A stretch of 64,000 nucleotides of DNA from contig OX328106.1 in assembly GCA_946811185.2 (NCBI GenBank), positions 46,636,311 through 46,700,310 of the forward strand. Direction: 5' to 3'. The translations under genes were made by a program, and so were the position numbers. The stretch comes from Hippopus hippopus (lineage: Eukaryota; Mollusca; Bivalvia; Cardiida; Cardiidae). Positions within the stretch are counted from its first letter, which is position 1. The number at the start of each line of letters is the position of its first letter. A model generated the notes under the pieces. It worked only from the letters and a program-made list of their open reading frames with translations, was not told the DNA's origin and did not search any database. Below are positions 45,930-55,768 of the stretch, piece after piece.

Positions 45930-46285
45930 GGTTTATTGTGTCCCAATCTATTACTTGTGTCCCAATTTGTTGCTTCATTGCACCCCAATCTGTAGTTTTA
46001 TTGAGTTCTAGTATGCACATTGTGTCCCAATTTATTGTTTGATTGTGTTCCAATCTGATGCTGTGTTGCATCCAAATCTGTATCTGTTTGTGTGGTTTTA
46101 TTTCGTCCAATCCATTGGTTTATTTTTTCCAATCTGTAGGTTTCTTGCATCCCAATCCAGCTTTATGGTGTCAAAGTCTGTAGGTTACTGTGTCTCCATC
46201 TGTCGGTTTATAGTGTCCTGTCTATAATTTTATTGTTTTCCAATCTAGTTGTCTTTTGTGTCCCAATCTGTAGGTTGATTGTCAG
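45930..46285. repeat. Minisatellite with about 24-bp units
   Basis: The phrase TGTGTCCCAATCTGTAGG and variants recur about 14 times with spacing near 24 bp. It starts about 200 bp after the COX15 poly(A) signal. The weak ORFs across it are by-products. Confidence 0.75.
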
Positions 46286-47160
46286 CTTCTTTTACTGTTA
46301 TTTTGTCCTTACCTATAGAGCTAGCTGGAATGTGTCCCAATCAACTTTTATAGTTCCTTAGTTCTTTTGTGTCATATAAATTCTTTTATTGTGGCCTAAT
46401 GGTCCTGTATTGACCCAATCTGATTGAGTGTTACCCTATATATCTTACCTGATTGTATCCAATCTGTTAAATTGATGTGCCTCATCTCTGAATGAACTTT
46501 TGTTCCAATAAGCGAATTTGTCCTGCAACATTAGATCATTGATCTGTCTAGAATGTTCATGTCCTATTAAAGTATTTCATATAATGGCAATATTCTGGCT
46601 ATCCTGATTATTTTGTCAATGTTTTTTTTTTTTTTATCAGATGTAGAATTTAAGTATTCACATCTCGCAAAAGCTGAGAGAAATGGATACTTGGTGTTCA
46701 GTACATTAACACTTTGTACATACTAGCCTCATTTGTGAGTTGTACAGCAACTCAAGCTCAAGTAGTTACTGCAGTGGAAACATATTTACATTTTTGATAG
46801 CCTACAAAAATAATGGCTTTAAAACATTAGCAGAAAACGAGTGATGGCACATTGGAAGCAATTTTCATCATTTTTTGAACAGGCAATTTCCTTTACATCT
46901 CACACCAGTATTTCACTTTCTTTTTTCTTAACTTGCCAAAGTGTCAAAAAAATAACCTTTATGTTAGAAGGATCCATTTTTCATATTTTTTTCATATTTG
47001 GCTGATATCATCACAACCAGTAAAAACATTGAATTCCGTTTAAAAAGTGTGTCATAATGTAATATGCAATGTCTGGAAAAAGATAACATTTAAAACTGCA
47101 ATGTCTTTGTATAATTTCCTAACTGATAACATCTATTTGATATGTTCAGAGCTCTTAGGT
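46286..47160. other. Intergenic, nothing recognised
   Basis: AT-rich, with a T run at 46622-46635. I see no ORF, RNA gene or known repeat. A last exon of the minus-strand MGNKC gene could lie here if it continues, but none is evident. Confidence 0.4.
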
Positions 47161-47376
47161 TTAATCCTATACCACACAGCCCTGAGTTTTATCAACCATT
47201 TTGAAAACAGTGTGGGAAAAGGAGAAAATGCTGGTAACCAGCATTTTCTCCTTTTCCCACAATATTTTCTACCTTGTCAATGAACTTTAGCTCATTTGTA
47301 CCAATTTTGAATTTGTCATCTCCAGATGTTTCTTAATTTGGAAAAGTCTAAAACTGGCTGTGTGGGAAAGGATTAA
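47161..47376. repeat. MITE-A copy with a perfect 24-bp central hairpin
   Basis: TTAA at 47161-47164 and 47373-47376. Arms 47212-47235 and 47237-47260 are exact reverse complements separated by one base. It is the cleanest hairpin in the window. Confidence 0.93.
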
Positions 47377-47864
47377 TAAAGTCAGGTGATACTTACTTTC
47401 ACTATGGTTGTTAATTGATCTGTTTTCTCTTGTCCATCTTTTTCCTCCATTTTTCCCTAATCTTTGGTGGTAGGATACCTGGAAATTCTGTTAGGAAGAA
47501 TATAGAGGATAATCAACTGGTTGTGTGTGATACTAAAAATCTGTCACTAGAGTGGGGTGTGATGCGGTCGAAAAAACGAGTCCGAAGGATTCACCCTTTT
47601 TTTATTCTAATAATTATCAAGAATGGCACAATATAAGCAATATAGGAAAAGAAATAGTTCTGGCAAACATTGTAAAACTATATCGTCACTAGTGAAGATA
47701 CCATAATTATCATCAAAAGTGGTGTTATTCACAGTGAAATCCCAGTAATTGACTGATAAGAATATATAATAAAAGGGGGTATTTCAAAGAATTTGATATT
47801 TGTCTGAGACGCCCATTAATCTGTACATAATATTAAACACTGTAACATACAAGTTCGTGCTTTA

Positions 47865-48065
47865 ACAACCAGAACCTGGAGGAAGAGATCTGGAAAAGGA
47901 GAAAATCCTTGTAACTAGTATTTACTCCTCCCCACTATGTTTTCTAGCGGGCCCTCAAGGAAAAAATTGTCTTTATTAGAGCCAAATACTAATTGTCATC
48001 TGCAAATGATTTTAATTGGCACGAATACATGTATAACCTTTTGTCATTTGGCAAACAGTAACGGA
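47865..48065. repeat. MITE-A copy, degenerate
   Basis: CTGGAAAAGGAGAAAATCC, TATTTACTCCTCCCCACTATG and GTCATTTGGCAAACAGTAA. Confidence 0.65.
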
Positions 48066-48293
48066 ATCAAGAAAGTTGCCAAGGCTGTTTGTATTAGATT
48101 ATAGAAAATCTGAGTTTTTGTCAGAAATTTACAATTAATTTAAAGAGAACTCTTTTTTTTTTCCAAACGATAACATTAGAGTAAAGTGTATATAACCATG
48201 TAAATTATGAGTGTGTAGTTGTCGAAGTGCTAGTATGTCAAAGTACTTTTATATGAACGAAGTTCTTCCCTTGAAGAAAGTTAGCAGTTAAGG

Positions 48294-48299
48294 TTTAAT
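48294..48299 (-). terminator. Possible ATTAAA poly(A) signal for the MGNKC gene
   Basis: On the minus strand ATTAAA lies about 95 nt past the TGA at 48391-48393. It supports reading 48391-48669 as the last exon, but no cleavage site can be shown. Confidence 0.3.
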
Positions 48300-48390
48300 T
48301 GCGAGTATGATTCAAGCTAACACATCATAGTACTGCAAAATAACCAATACATTCAAGTAAAAACTAGAATAATCCACAACTTGCTGTAAG

Positions 48391-51300
48391 TCATTGTATT
48401 ATCATAGAAAGGCTTGTTAACATACCCTCGGCGTCAATTTTAATCCTTTCTATCTGTTTACACTGTAAGCCAATTTTGTATTTCTGCAGTTTTTCCAGGC
48501 CAAGTTTTTCTCGGGGGTTTTGTGTCTTTTCTGTGGTTTCGTAGAAAACTGGTACTGAGCTTGTATTGGCAAAGTCCGGAGGCCCTGCAGTGCATAAATG
48601 CACATGTGTATACTCATTCCAATCGAAATTAATAACAAATGTGGAATGATTGACATACGAAAAAGCCACCTAAGTTGATTCATAGAACTTCGATTATTTA
48701 CTGTTTATCATAAAATTGGAAAACTAAAAATTGAAACACTAAAAGCACCCTCAAAATTATACTGAAATGATGTTCAGCGGAGAAAGCAAAATGGATATGC
48801 CACAATGACTCATAAATCCTCGAAAATAATATTTCCGAGCTTAGGAGTGAAACCAGAGAACCTTGGGTTTAAAGATAATTGAGCCATGCTCTGTAAAAAG
48901 TGGGCTTAATGCATCTGCGAAAAATACATATCGACCAAGGTCAGCCTGCGCAGGCTGACCTTGGCCGAAACTTTTCGCTATTGGTCAATTTTCTGTACGT
49001 CCAAAGACCAGTGTCCAAAGACCAGTCTACACCATGATTAAGTCGATTGTTGGAAAAAGTGGCTGTTATGGATCTATGATTACACGATGGCCTAATTGGT
49101 ATAACGTATCACGGAGATGCATTAAGCCCCCCTTTCACAGAGCACGGCTATTATGTATGTTACTGACGGAGATATCGAGTTCGGCGTGCATTCGTTCTGG
49201 CCTACATGACAGAGGCACAGGCAAATATCCCTTATAACTTAAGCAGAGAGAAAACAAACCTTATGATTAAAACGGCCAGAAAACAAACCTTGCTTTTGTA
49301 TCCATCTGACAACGTTTGTGGCATCATGTTCTGCAAGAGCAGGAACAGTAAATAAATGCTTCTTCGATCTCTTGGGCGTCACAGGCACTGGACAAACTGG
49401 CTTCGCTGGTAGTTGGATATTCTTTAGCAACTTGACGTGTTTCTCCGCGGATCCGTCCTTTACTTGCTTCGCTGAAGCTCGAACTTCTATTTTCCTGGGT
49501 TCTTGACCAAACTGCGGTGAACGCACATAGAATGACATCACGCAATCACATCTGGAATCATGGTTTTTAATAGCTTCCAAAGACAGTGCGGTTGCTAGAG
49601 AAATTGAACTTAAAACTTCTTCCTTAACTTTATAAGTTTTTTCGGAAGTTTTTTGTATGGCATTTTTGTCAAGACCATTGGATCCTTGCATGGGACCATC
49701 CGGAGCACTGACTGATCTATGTGGTATAGTCTTTTCGATATTAGCCGTAATGTTCTGTAAGCTTGCTGGTTTTCTCTCTTCATGAGGAACTGATAAACCA
49801 GCAATTCTATTTACAGTGTAAGGCTCACAGCGTTGGGGACCTTTAGTGTCACTCATTTCTTCGATTTCTTTTGTATTATCTGGTTTGTCAGCTCTTAGAG
49901 CTTGTTGTCCGTAATGGGACGGGGAATCAAGTGCACGTTCATAGTCCGAGTTTTTTCTTTCTAAAACATCATTTACTTCCTCAACATTGGTAGTAATTTC
50001 TGCAGCCGGGTGATATTTACGAAGGTTCGATTCCATTGTTGCTCCAAGAGATGTTGTTTTAGAACTCACTTCTGTAGCTTTCTTGATGTAATCGATATTT
50101 GAGTCCTTGCCCTCTCTAAGAAAGGCGAGTTTCAAAACTGCAGCCTTGACATCTTCTTCTGCCAGAAAGACTTCTCCTTTTCCAGCTTTTCTTGTGGCTT
50201 TCTTTGATTCTAATACACCAAGTTCTACTGTAGCAATATCCATCTCAGCGTAACATTCTTCTTCCTCAATTTCAATGCATTCTTCGATTTCTTCTTCTAC
50301 TTCACCTTCGAATTCCTCGTATAGTTTGTTACCGGTAGTAGAAAAGAACTCTGGACTTAGTGGTCGTCTTTGTAGAATACCGTCATCAGAAGAACTTGAT
50401 GTGTCAGAACTTGTCACAACTACAGTCGGGACTCTTCTCTCACTTGTGCTGTCAGGAGGCAGATCTTTTTCTATTTCGTGTGTGGGCTTCTCTTGAGTCT
50501 CATTATCCATTTCCTCAACATCATCAGCTTTTATATCATTTATTATATCTTGTACATCAGCTTTCATCTTTCTGATATCGCTGTCATTCTGAGTCTGGGC
50601 TGTGGCGTCCATGTCTTCCTTCTCTGCAGAAACCTGCTCTTCCTCTGCTACTGTATCGATATTGTTGTCTATATTTGCAGATATAGTAGATAAGGCTGTA
50701 TTTGTTTCATCATTTTGATCTATGTCAATTTTCTCTACTTTCTCAGAGTAAACTGTCCTTGTTTCACCGAACTCGTCTTGTGTTCCCTCGTCTGTTTCAT
50801 TATCCAACATCGATATAAGAGAACTGACAGTGTTGAATGATTCTGGGTCCTCCTTCATCCATTCTGTGACTGATTTTTGTGCACCTATGTCGATAGATCA
50901 CGTAAATGAGATTTTAACACTTTACAAAACGACAAAATTTTAGACTGGTCCAACTTGATAGCATTTGCTGACAAAAAATTAAAGATCACCAAATTGACGA
51001 AATTTTGCCCTTGATACAGGAAAATGACATTGTGGGAAATCGAGATGTTCTCAAAAGTCTTCTTTCTTTGGGTCGTTAAAATCCGGGGTTGTGTGTTAAA
51101 GGGTTACACAAGATTTCCGCCAAATAATATTTTTTCAGCAGAGTAAAAATACATCTCATACGTGAACGTTGAGCAAAACTTCTAACCAGCCACGTTTGTT
51201 TCTCTTGCAAAGTTTACCAAGTACATGTAATAGACAAAATCCAAACTATATCTTGATATTAGACATGTTATTGTAATGGCTAGTTTCTCGATTCTGCCAA

Positions 51301-52327
51301 CAGAAGAAATGTCTTTTTATAAGGGAATACACAAAGGTTGCGTATGCATGCTGTCTATCCGCCTAAACAGGTTCAAAGAGAAGCATAAATTACTGAAATT
51401 TTGTCAGCAATAAGAAAAAGAAAACATGAAAATTGTTTTCTGCACAAAAATATTGTTCGACAGAATGAGCATGAAGTTTTTTAAACTTTGATTTTTGAAT
51501 TTTCAATGTTGAGTGAATGAACCTTAAATTTGTTCCTTTCACGAGAACAAGTCAACAATTTTTCAGACTTAGGCTCAGGCATTGCTATTACACTGGTCAA
51601 TTACTCTGCAAAAAATAAAACTAAATAAACTGTCTCTCCTGGAAAGTGGATGCAAAACAAGGTCTACGGAGGATTACAGGTTTAAAGTGGCCGGTTAGAA
51701 TTTTTTTTTTTCTGATATCAATAAGCTACCGAAAAAAATTTATAATCTTTTGACATTTGCAAGAGGTGCTGAGCTTAAGTCGTGAAATTTCTATATTTTC
51801 GTCAAACAACTAACACATTTATGACCAGATCTGACATGGGGCAGCACGTAAGTTGACCAACGGTATTTAAGCCTGCTGCTCATTACTTGTTTCTGGGACT
51901 TCGAAAACGTGAAAATTGGAAATTCCTTTGCTTTGTAGGCATACATATTGTGATTTTTCAAAAGACATTTTCAAAACGTGTCTCTTATTTTCATTCTCGC
52001 AAAGATCTAGTCACCTATAGAATCTAGGCCTACTTCATTGCTGCACTATTTGCTCACACAAAGGCTTAAAGATTGTGTTGTATGGGGATGTTTGAATGAT
52101 ATTGGAGTCGCTGCTGCAGATAATTATTGCACATTTAATGAAATTAAAATGAAAATCTCACCAATATCCACTTGACTTTCGCTCTTTATTTCTATGTGTT
52201 GGACATCAACTTTAGCACAAAATTTTCCAAGCCCTAAAGCCCCAAATAATCGCCATCTTCGTGACCTAGGAGCTAAATTTGCTTCAAATGAAGCATTCTT
52301 CTTCGTTTTAAAGCATTTGTTTCCCAT
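48391..52327 (-). CDS. Unrecognised protein, MGNKC start, acidic middle (about 689 aa)
   Basis: Exons on the minus strand: 52327-52162, 50884-49260, 48669-48391, joined in phase (G|GT, then phase 0). The start MGNKCFKTKK has Gly2 and Cys5 in the usual places for N-myristoylation and palmitoylation, next to a basic run, so a membrane anchor is predicted. The middle is acidic and low in complexity (EGEVEEEIEECIEIEEEECY). The C-terminal part looks folded: SYVNHSTFVINFDWNEY, TAGPPDFANT, FYETTEKTQNPREKLGLEKL. I recognise no family. The donor for exon 2 is the AAG|GTTTGT at 49260; a nearby site (CAA G|GTTTGT) gives the wrong phase. The end is uncertain: a donor-like GTATGTT at 48425 could splice on, or the frame stops at 48391. 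Confidence 0.72.
48881..49149. repeat. MITE-C copy 3, in intron 2 of the MGNKC gene
   Basis: Starts GAGCCATGCTCTGTAAAAAG. Its palindrome GGTCAGCCTGCGCAGGCTGACC is exact. It ends CACAGAGCACGGCT. Confidence 0.8.
50913..51106. repeat. MITE-A copy, right hairpin arm deleted, intron 1 of the MGNKC gene
   Basis: TAACACTTTACAAAACGAC at the left; GATTGT-type right end TTGTGTGTTAAAGGGTTA. It starts about 28 bp from the exon 2 edge (50884). Confidence 0.8.
51107..52161 (-). other. Intron 1 of the MGNKC gene, remaining part
   Basis: AT-rich, no repeat family or ORF that I can support. Confidence 0.5.
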
Positions 52328-52411
52328 AGCAATGCAAAAAGAAAATTATTTTCAACGTTATCGCAAGAAAACCATTTTTTGCTTGTATAAAATATAATGT
52401 GACGTTTGTCA

Positions 52412-52425
52412 TGTGCCTAGCAACC
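52412..52425 (-). promoter_or_regulatory. X-box-like site upstream of the MGNKC gene
   Basis: On the minus strand GGTTGCTAGGCACA, about 90 bp upstream of the ATG. The GTTGC half matches an RFX X-box half-site; the second half (GGCAC against GGCAAC) is imperfect. RFX sites are common in ciliary genes (family knowledge). Confidence 0.3.
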
Positions 52426-52799
52426 GGAACGTCGTATCTATACTCAAGTTGTTCGGCAATTTCCGACGACGTTCGAAAGTTTTCGTAACACTACGTCACG
52501 ACATTTCCACGCGCTTTTATTTCGAGCCGATCAGATAGAATAGGGTGATTTGGGTGTCATAAGATAGAACATTACAAAATGTAGCAACAAGGACATCGGT
52601 TTTCCTGTCCCCCTTCACGATTTCGACTGATATTATCTTTTTGAAATTGTGTTACGTACAGGGCTTTAAACCAAATGCTCACTGCTTCGTTTTCCAACTC
52701 AGCCATCGTTATTCCGCGGATTAATTATGGTACTTTCAACATAATTCCGCTGAACACAAAGATGCCGTAAAAAGGAAGGCAAAAACTTAGAAATATTTT

Positions 52800-52905
52800 T
52801 TAGCGTTGGTAGCCGAAACTCCGGGAAAAGAAAGATGGGAGTATTAGCCGCAATATTACTAAAATACTGCTGAAAACGGCGTTAAAAACCAAACAAACAA
52901 GCTTC
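52800..52905 (+). repeat. SINE 3' tail
   Basis: ACTCCGGGAAAAGAAAG, then TGCTGAAAACGGCGTTAAAA and ACCAAACAAACAAGC. It is the same tail type as at 7380-7480. Confidence 0.55.
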
Positions 52906-53012
52906 TAGACATGAGAAAAGCATCCCTCATTCACTTGTGTAATAAATCCCTCTATCTAACCAATTACTCCACGAATACAATTTTCTCTGCGACATGATTC
53001 TCAGCTCGTTAC

Positions 53013-53295
53013 TACTTGACAAAATTTTAGACAGATCCAAAATGGAAGCATTTGCAAAATTGAAATTCGTTTTGGGAAGGATAGAATACATTGTGGGAAA
53101 AGGAGAAAATGCTGATTGCAAACGACAAATTTCATGTGGCTAAAGTAATGAGATTTGTGTTTAGAAAACAGTTTGGGGAAAGGAGAAAATGCTGGATACC
53201 TGCATTTTTTCCTTATCCCACATTTTCTTTTTTTTTTCAAATGTTTTCACCGTAAGGGTCTTGAAAACGCGGGATTGTTTGGTGAAAGGTAAAGA
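53013..53295. repeat. Two partial MITE-A copies in tandem
   Basis: TACTTGACAAAATTTTAGAC and GTGGGAAAAGGAGAAAATGC (53094-53113); then AACAGTTTGGGGAAAGGAG and GGATTGTTTGGTGAAAG. They may be one copy with an internal duplication. Confidence 0.65.
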
Positions 53296-53310
53296 AACAA
53301 AATAATATCT

Positions 53311-53518
53311 GGGCCATGCTCTGTGAAAAGGGGGCTTATTGCATCTGCGAAAAGTATCGACTCAGGTCAGCCTTCTGTGTGTCCAAGGACCAGGCTACTT
53401 TATGATTGAGTCGATTGTTTAAAAAAGTGGCTATTATGGATCCATGGTTATGTGATGACTTGTATGGTATCTTGTATCACAGAGATGCATTAAGCCCCCT
53501 TTTGCCAGAGCATGACTC
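53311..53518. repeat. MITE-C copy 4 (shortened)
   Basis: GGGCCATGCTCTGTGAAAAG to TTTGCCAGAGCATGACTC. The palindromic core is partly deleted. Copy 5 follows after 27 bp. Confidence 0.8.
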
Positions 53519-53545
53519 ATTTATATACGCATGAAGCAGACTATT

Positions 53546-53798
53546 GAGTAATGCTCTGACAAAAGGGGGCTTAATGCATCTCCGTGAGGCATGATACCAA
53601 GCTGTTCATCACATAATTATGGATCCATGAAATCAGTTCTGTATAACAACCTTCTGAATCATGAGGTACACTGGTTCTTGGGAATGCAGAAAACTGACCA
53701 ACAGCAAAAAGTTTCGACCCATGTCAGCCTGCGCATATTGACCCTGGTCGATACTTTTTGCAGATTCTTTAAGCTCCTTTTTCACAGAGCATAGCTCA
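53546..53798. repeat. MITE-C copy 5
   Basis: GAGTAATGCTCTGACAAAAG to TTTCACAGAGCATAGCTC, with CATGTCAGCCTGCGCATATT in the core. Confidence 0.8.
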
Positions 53799-53977
53799 TA
53801 TCTACTTCACAGGAAAAGTTTAAGGTGAGTACTTCTATGTCTAACAGTAATAAAACTGAACTCCCGAAGCGAAAATCACAACCTGTGTTGTTTTTTTGCA
53901 GATACCCTAGCTTAAAACCTGACTTGCTTTTCTGGACAGTGTACATCAACATCGGGCTGCTTACAACTAGCTGTGTG

Positions 53978-54184
53978 ATATGGCCTGTAACACGCGAAAA
54001 TGGACATTCGGACATTTGCGTAAAGTGTTGTCCCGGATCAGTCTGCGCAGGCTGATTCGAGACGGCACTTTCCGATCGTGTGTGATTTTTTGTTTCACAC
54101 AAGTCTAGTGTAGGATAAAATCTAACACTGACGACACTTTACGCAAATATCCGAAAGCCCCTTTTCACGTGTTGCAGACCATAT
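53978..54184. repeat. MITE-E, about 207 bp with inverted repeats of about 55 bp
   Basis: The left arm 53978-54032 and right arm 54130-54184 are inverse with few mismatches; GCGTAAAGTGTTGTC on the left answers GACGACACTTTACGC on the right. The inner palindrome is ATCAGTCTGCGCAGGCTGAT. Confidence 0.85.
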
Positions 54185-54305
54185 TGAATCAACACTGTCC
54201 GTAATTCTGTGAAATGTTCTAGCATGAATACCTTTGACTCAGCAATGTATGAGTCTTTTTTTAAGGCTATAAAAGTCCACTAGATTTATTTTGCGGTCTT
54301 AGGGC

Positions 54306-54535
54306 TACCTCATTACCAAACGACAAAGTTGCAGACTTATCCAAATTGAAAGTGTTTGTAGACGACAAAATAAATGTGATTTGTAAAAAATGAAATTTGT
54401 CTTTCGGAGGGGTAGAAAACATTGCGGGAAAAGGAGAAAATGCTGGTTACCAGCATTTTCTTCTTTTTCCATGATGTTTTCAAGAGCCTTTTTCCTCAGG
54501 GTCGTTAAAACTCGGGATTTTGAGGTGTAGCGTTA
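54306..54535. repeat. MITE-A copy
   Basis: CATTACCAAACGACAAAG at the left, strong hairpin GGAAAAGGAGAAAATGCTGG, right end AGGTGTAGCGTTAA. Confidence 0.85.
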
Positions 54536-54612
54536 ACGGAATGATAAATGACGCTCAAGAAACAGACTCAGGGGCAGAAGGAAATATCAAGATGGTACGT
54601 CACAGTGTTATT

Positions 54613-54618
54613 TTTATT
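54613..54618 (-). terminator. Possible poly(A) signal AATAAA of the zinc-finger gene
   Basis: The first AATAAA I find on the minus strand past the stop at 55769, about 1.15 kb away. No nearer canonical signal was seen. Confidence 0.35.
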
Positions 54619-55523
54619 CTTTGATTATATATAGCTACAACTATCTTATCAATTATATACATTTCTATTATGAATTTACGTACAAAACATTAATAAGAAA
54701 AGAGTCATCGGAAACGCTAGGAGAATTACTGAGAATTTCCAAAGTTACGAATACAAGTAGAAAATGGTGTTTACATAGAATTCGTATAATAATACAATAG
54801 AAGTGAATTGCTATTCACATTTTGGCCATCCTAGGCTGGCTCTCTCTCTCTCTCTCTCTCTTGTAAGTTGTGGTCTCATTTAACTGTAAATTTCAGTACT
54901 AAACAACATTACTAGATACAGAATAATCTACAACAATCTTTTTTACAAAATCTAGTCTAGATCATGCAACGATTAAAAAATTAAGCCTCTAATGCTATAT
55001 CATTCATAGAGATTTACTTTTCACGCCGCAAACACATTTTGACAGTAATGCACCGTGCAGTTCTAACGGAACACCGTATTATATAATGCTACAGGGCAAA
55101 GAGACTTGCTCGATGGAAAACTTAATCTTTAACGAAATACCATGCGTTCTTAGACATATACTTGTACTTTCCATTACACAATTACGTTTTGATAGAAATG
55201 CGTTTTGCAGTTATGGGAGTAGATCGTATACTTCAAAGACCAAAGTCTGATTAACAATAAATTTTAGTAACTCAAATTCTGTCGTTGGTAAAACCTTTTG
55301 TGATTGTTGTTATTGTTGGTGGTGTTTTTGTTGTCATCGTCGTTGACATTTTTAAGCCCTTATACAGTAAAATTCCGATATCCCCAGATCGAAAACGTTC
55401 AAGAAATCGAGCCAGCTTAACCTTGTCTTCGGATTATGGTCTTGATTTAAGTTAACACTATCAAATTTGCTTCGTTTTTTTTTTAACAACAGCAGTTCTA
55501 ATTGCTCGCAAGAACTCAGTTCT
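54619..55523 (-). other. Probable 3' UTR or downstream region of the zinc-finger gene; (TC)n at 54839-54862
   Basis: A clean TC microsatellite at 54839-54862. The rest shows no recognised repeat, and the ORFs are short. Confidence 0.4.
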
Positions 55524-55710
55524 AGGTCCCTATTCTTCAACCATTCTTATGAACGTTCTTAGTCTTACCCTGCAGAATTTTCTAAATTTGAAAGTAACAC
55601 AACTTCTGATTGGCTAAACCAATGGTTTAGCCAATCAGAAGTTGTGATACTTTCAGATTTAGAAAAGCTTGAAGATGATAAGACCAACAACGTTCTTAAT
55701 TTTAAGTCCG
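55524..55710. repeat. MITE-D copy 4 with perfect 23-bp central arms
   Basis: Arms 55598-55620 and 55624-55646 are exact reverse complements around AAT. Outer ends AGGTCCCTATTCTTCAACC and TTTTAAGTCCGTTCT are decayed. It lies about 60 bp past the zinc-finger gene stop codon. Confidence 0.85.
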
Positions 55711-55768
55711 TTCTAGTAAACGGATACATTTGAGTTACCGGTATTGCATTTTCGATAGAATACATGTA

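Noticed and set aside
47415..47636. 73-codon plus-strand ORF preceded by an acceptor-like GGTGGTAG
   Set aside because: No matching upstream exon, no family resemblance, and no other exon nearby on the plus strand.
49239..49260. Reading the large MGNKC exon through to its stop at 49239
   Set aside because: A phase-0 donor at 49260 joins an ordered downstream frame (48669), which reads better than the seven extra codons to the stop. It cannot be fully excluded without cDNA.
54542..54598. Possible plus-strand first exon (MINDAQETDSGAEGNIKM then GTACGT)
   Set aside because: Only 18 codons, no continuation found before the zinc-finger gene. The donor could be chance.
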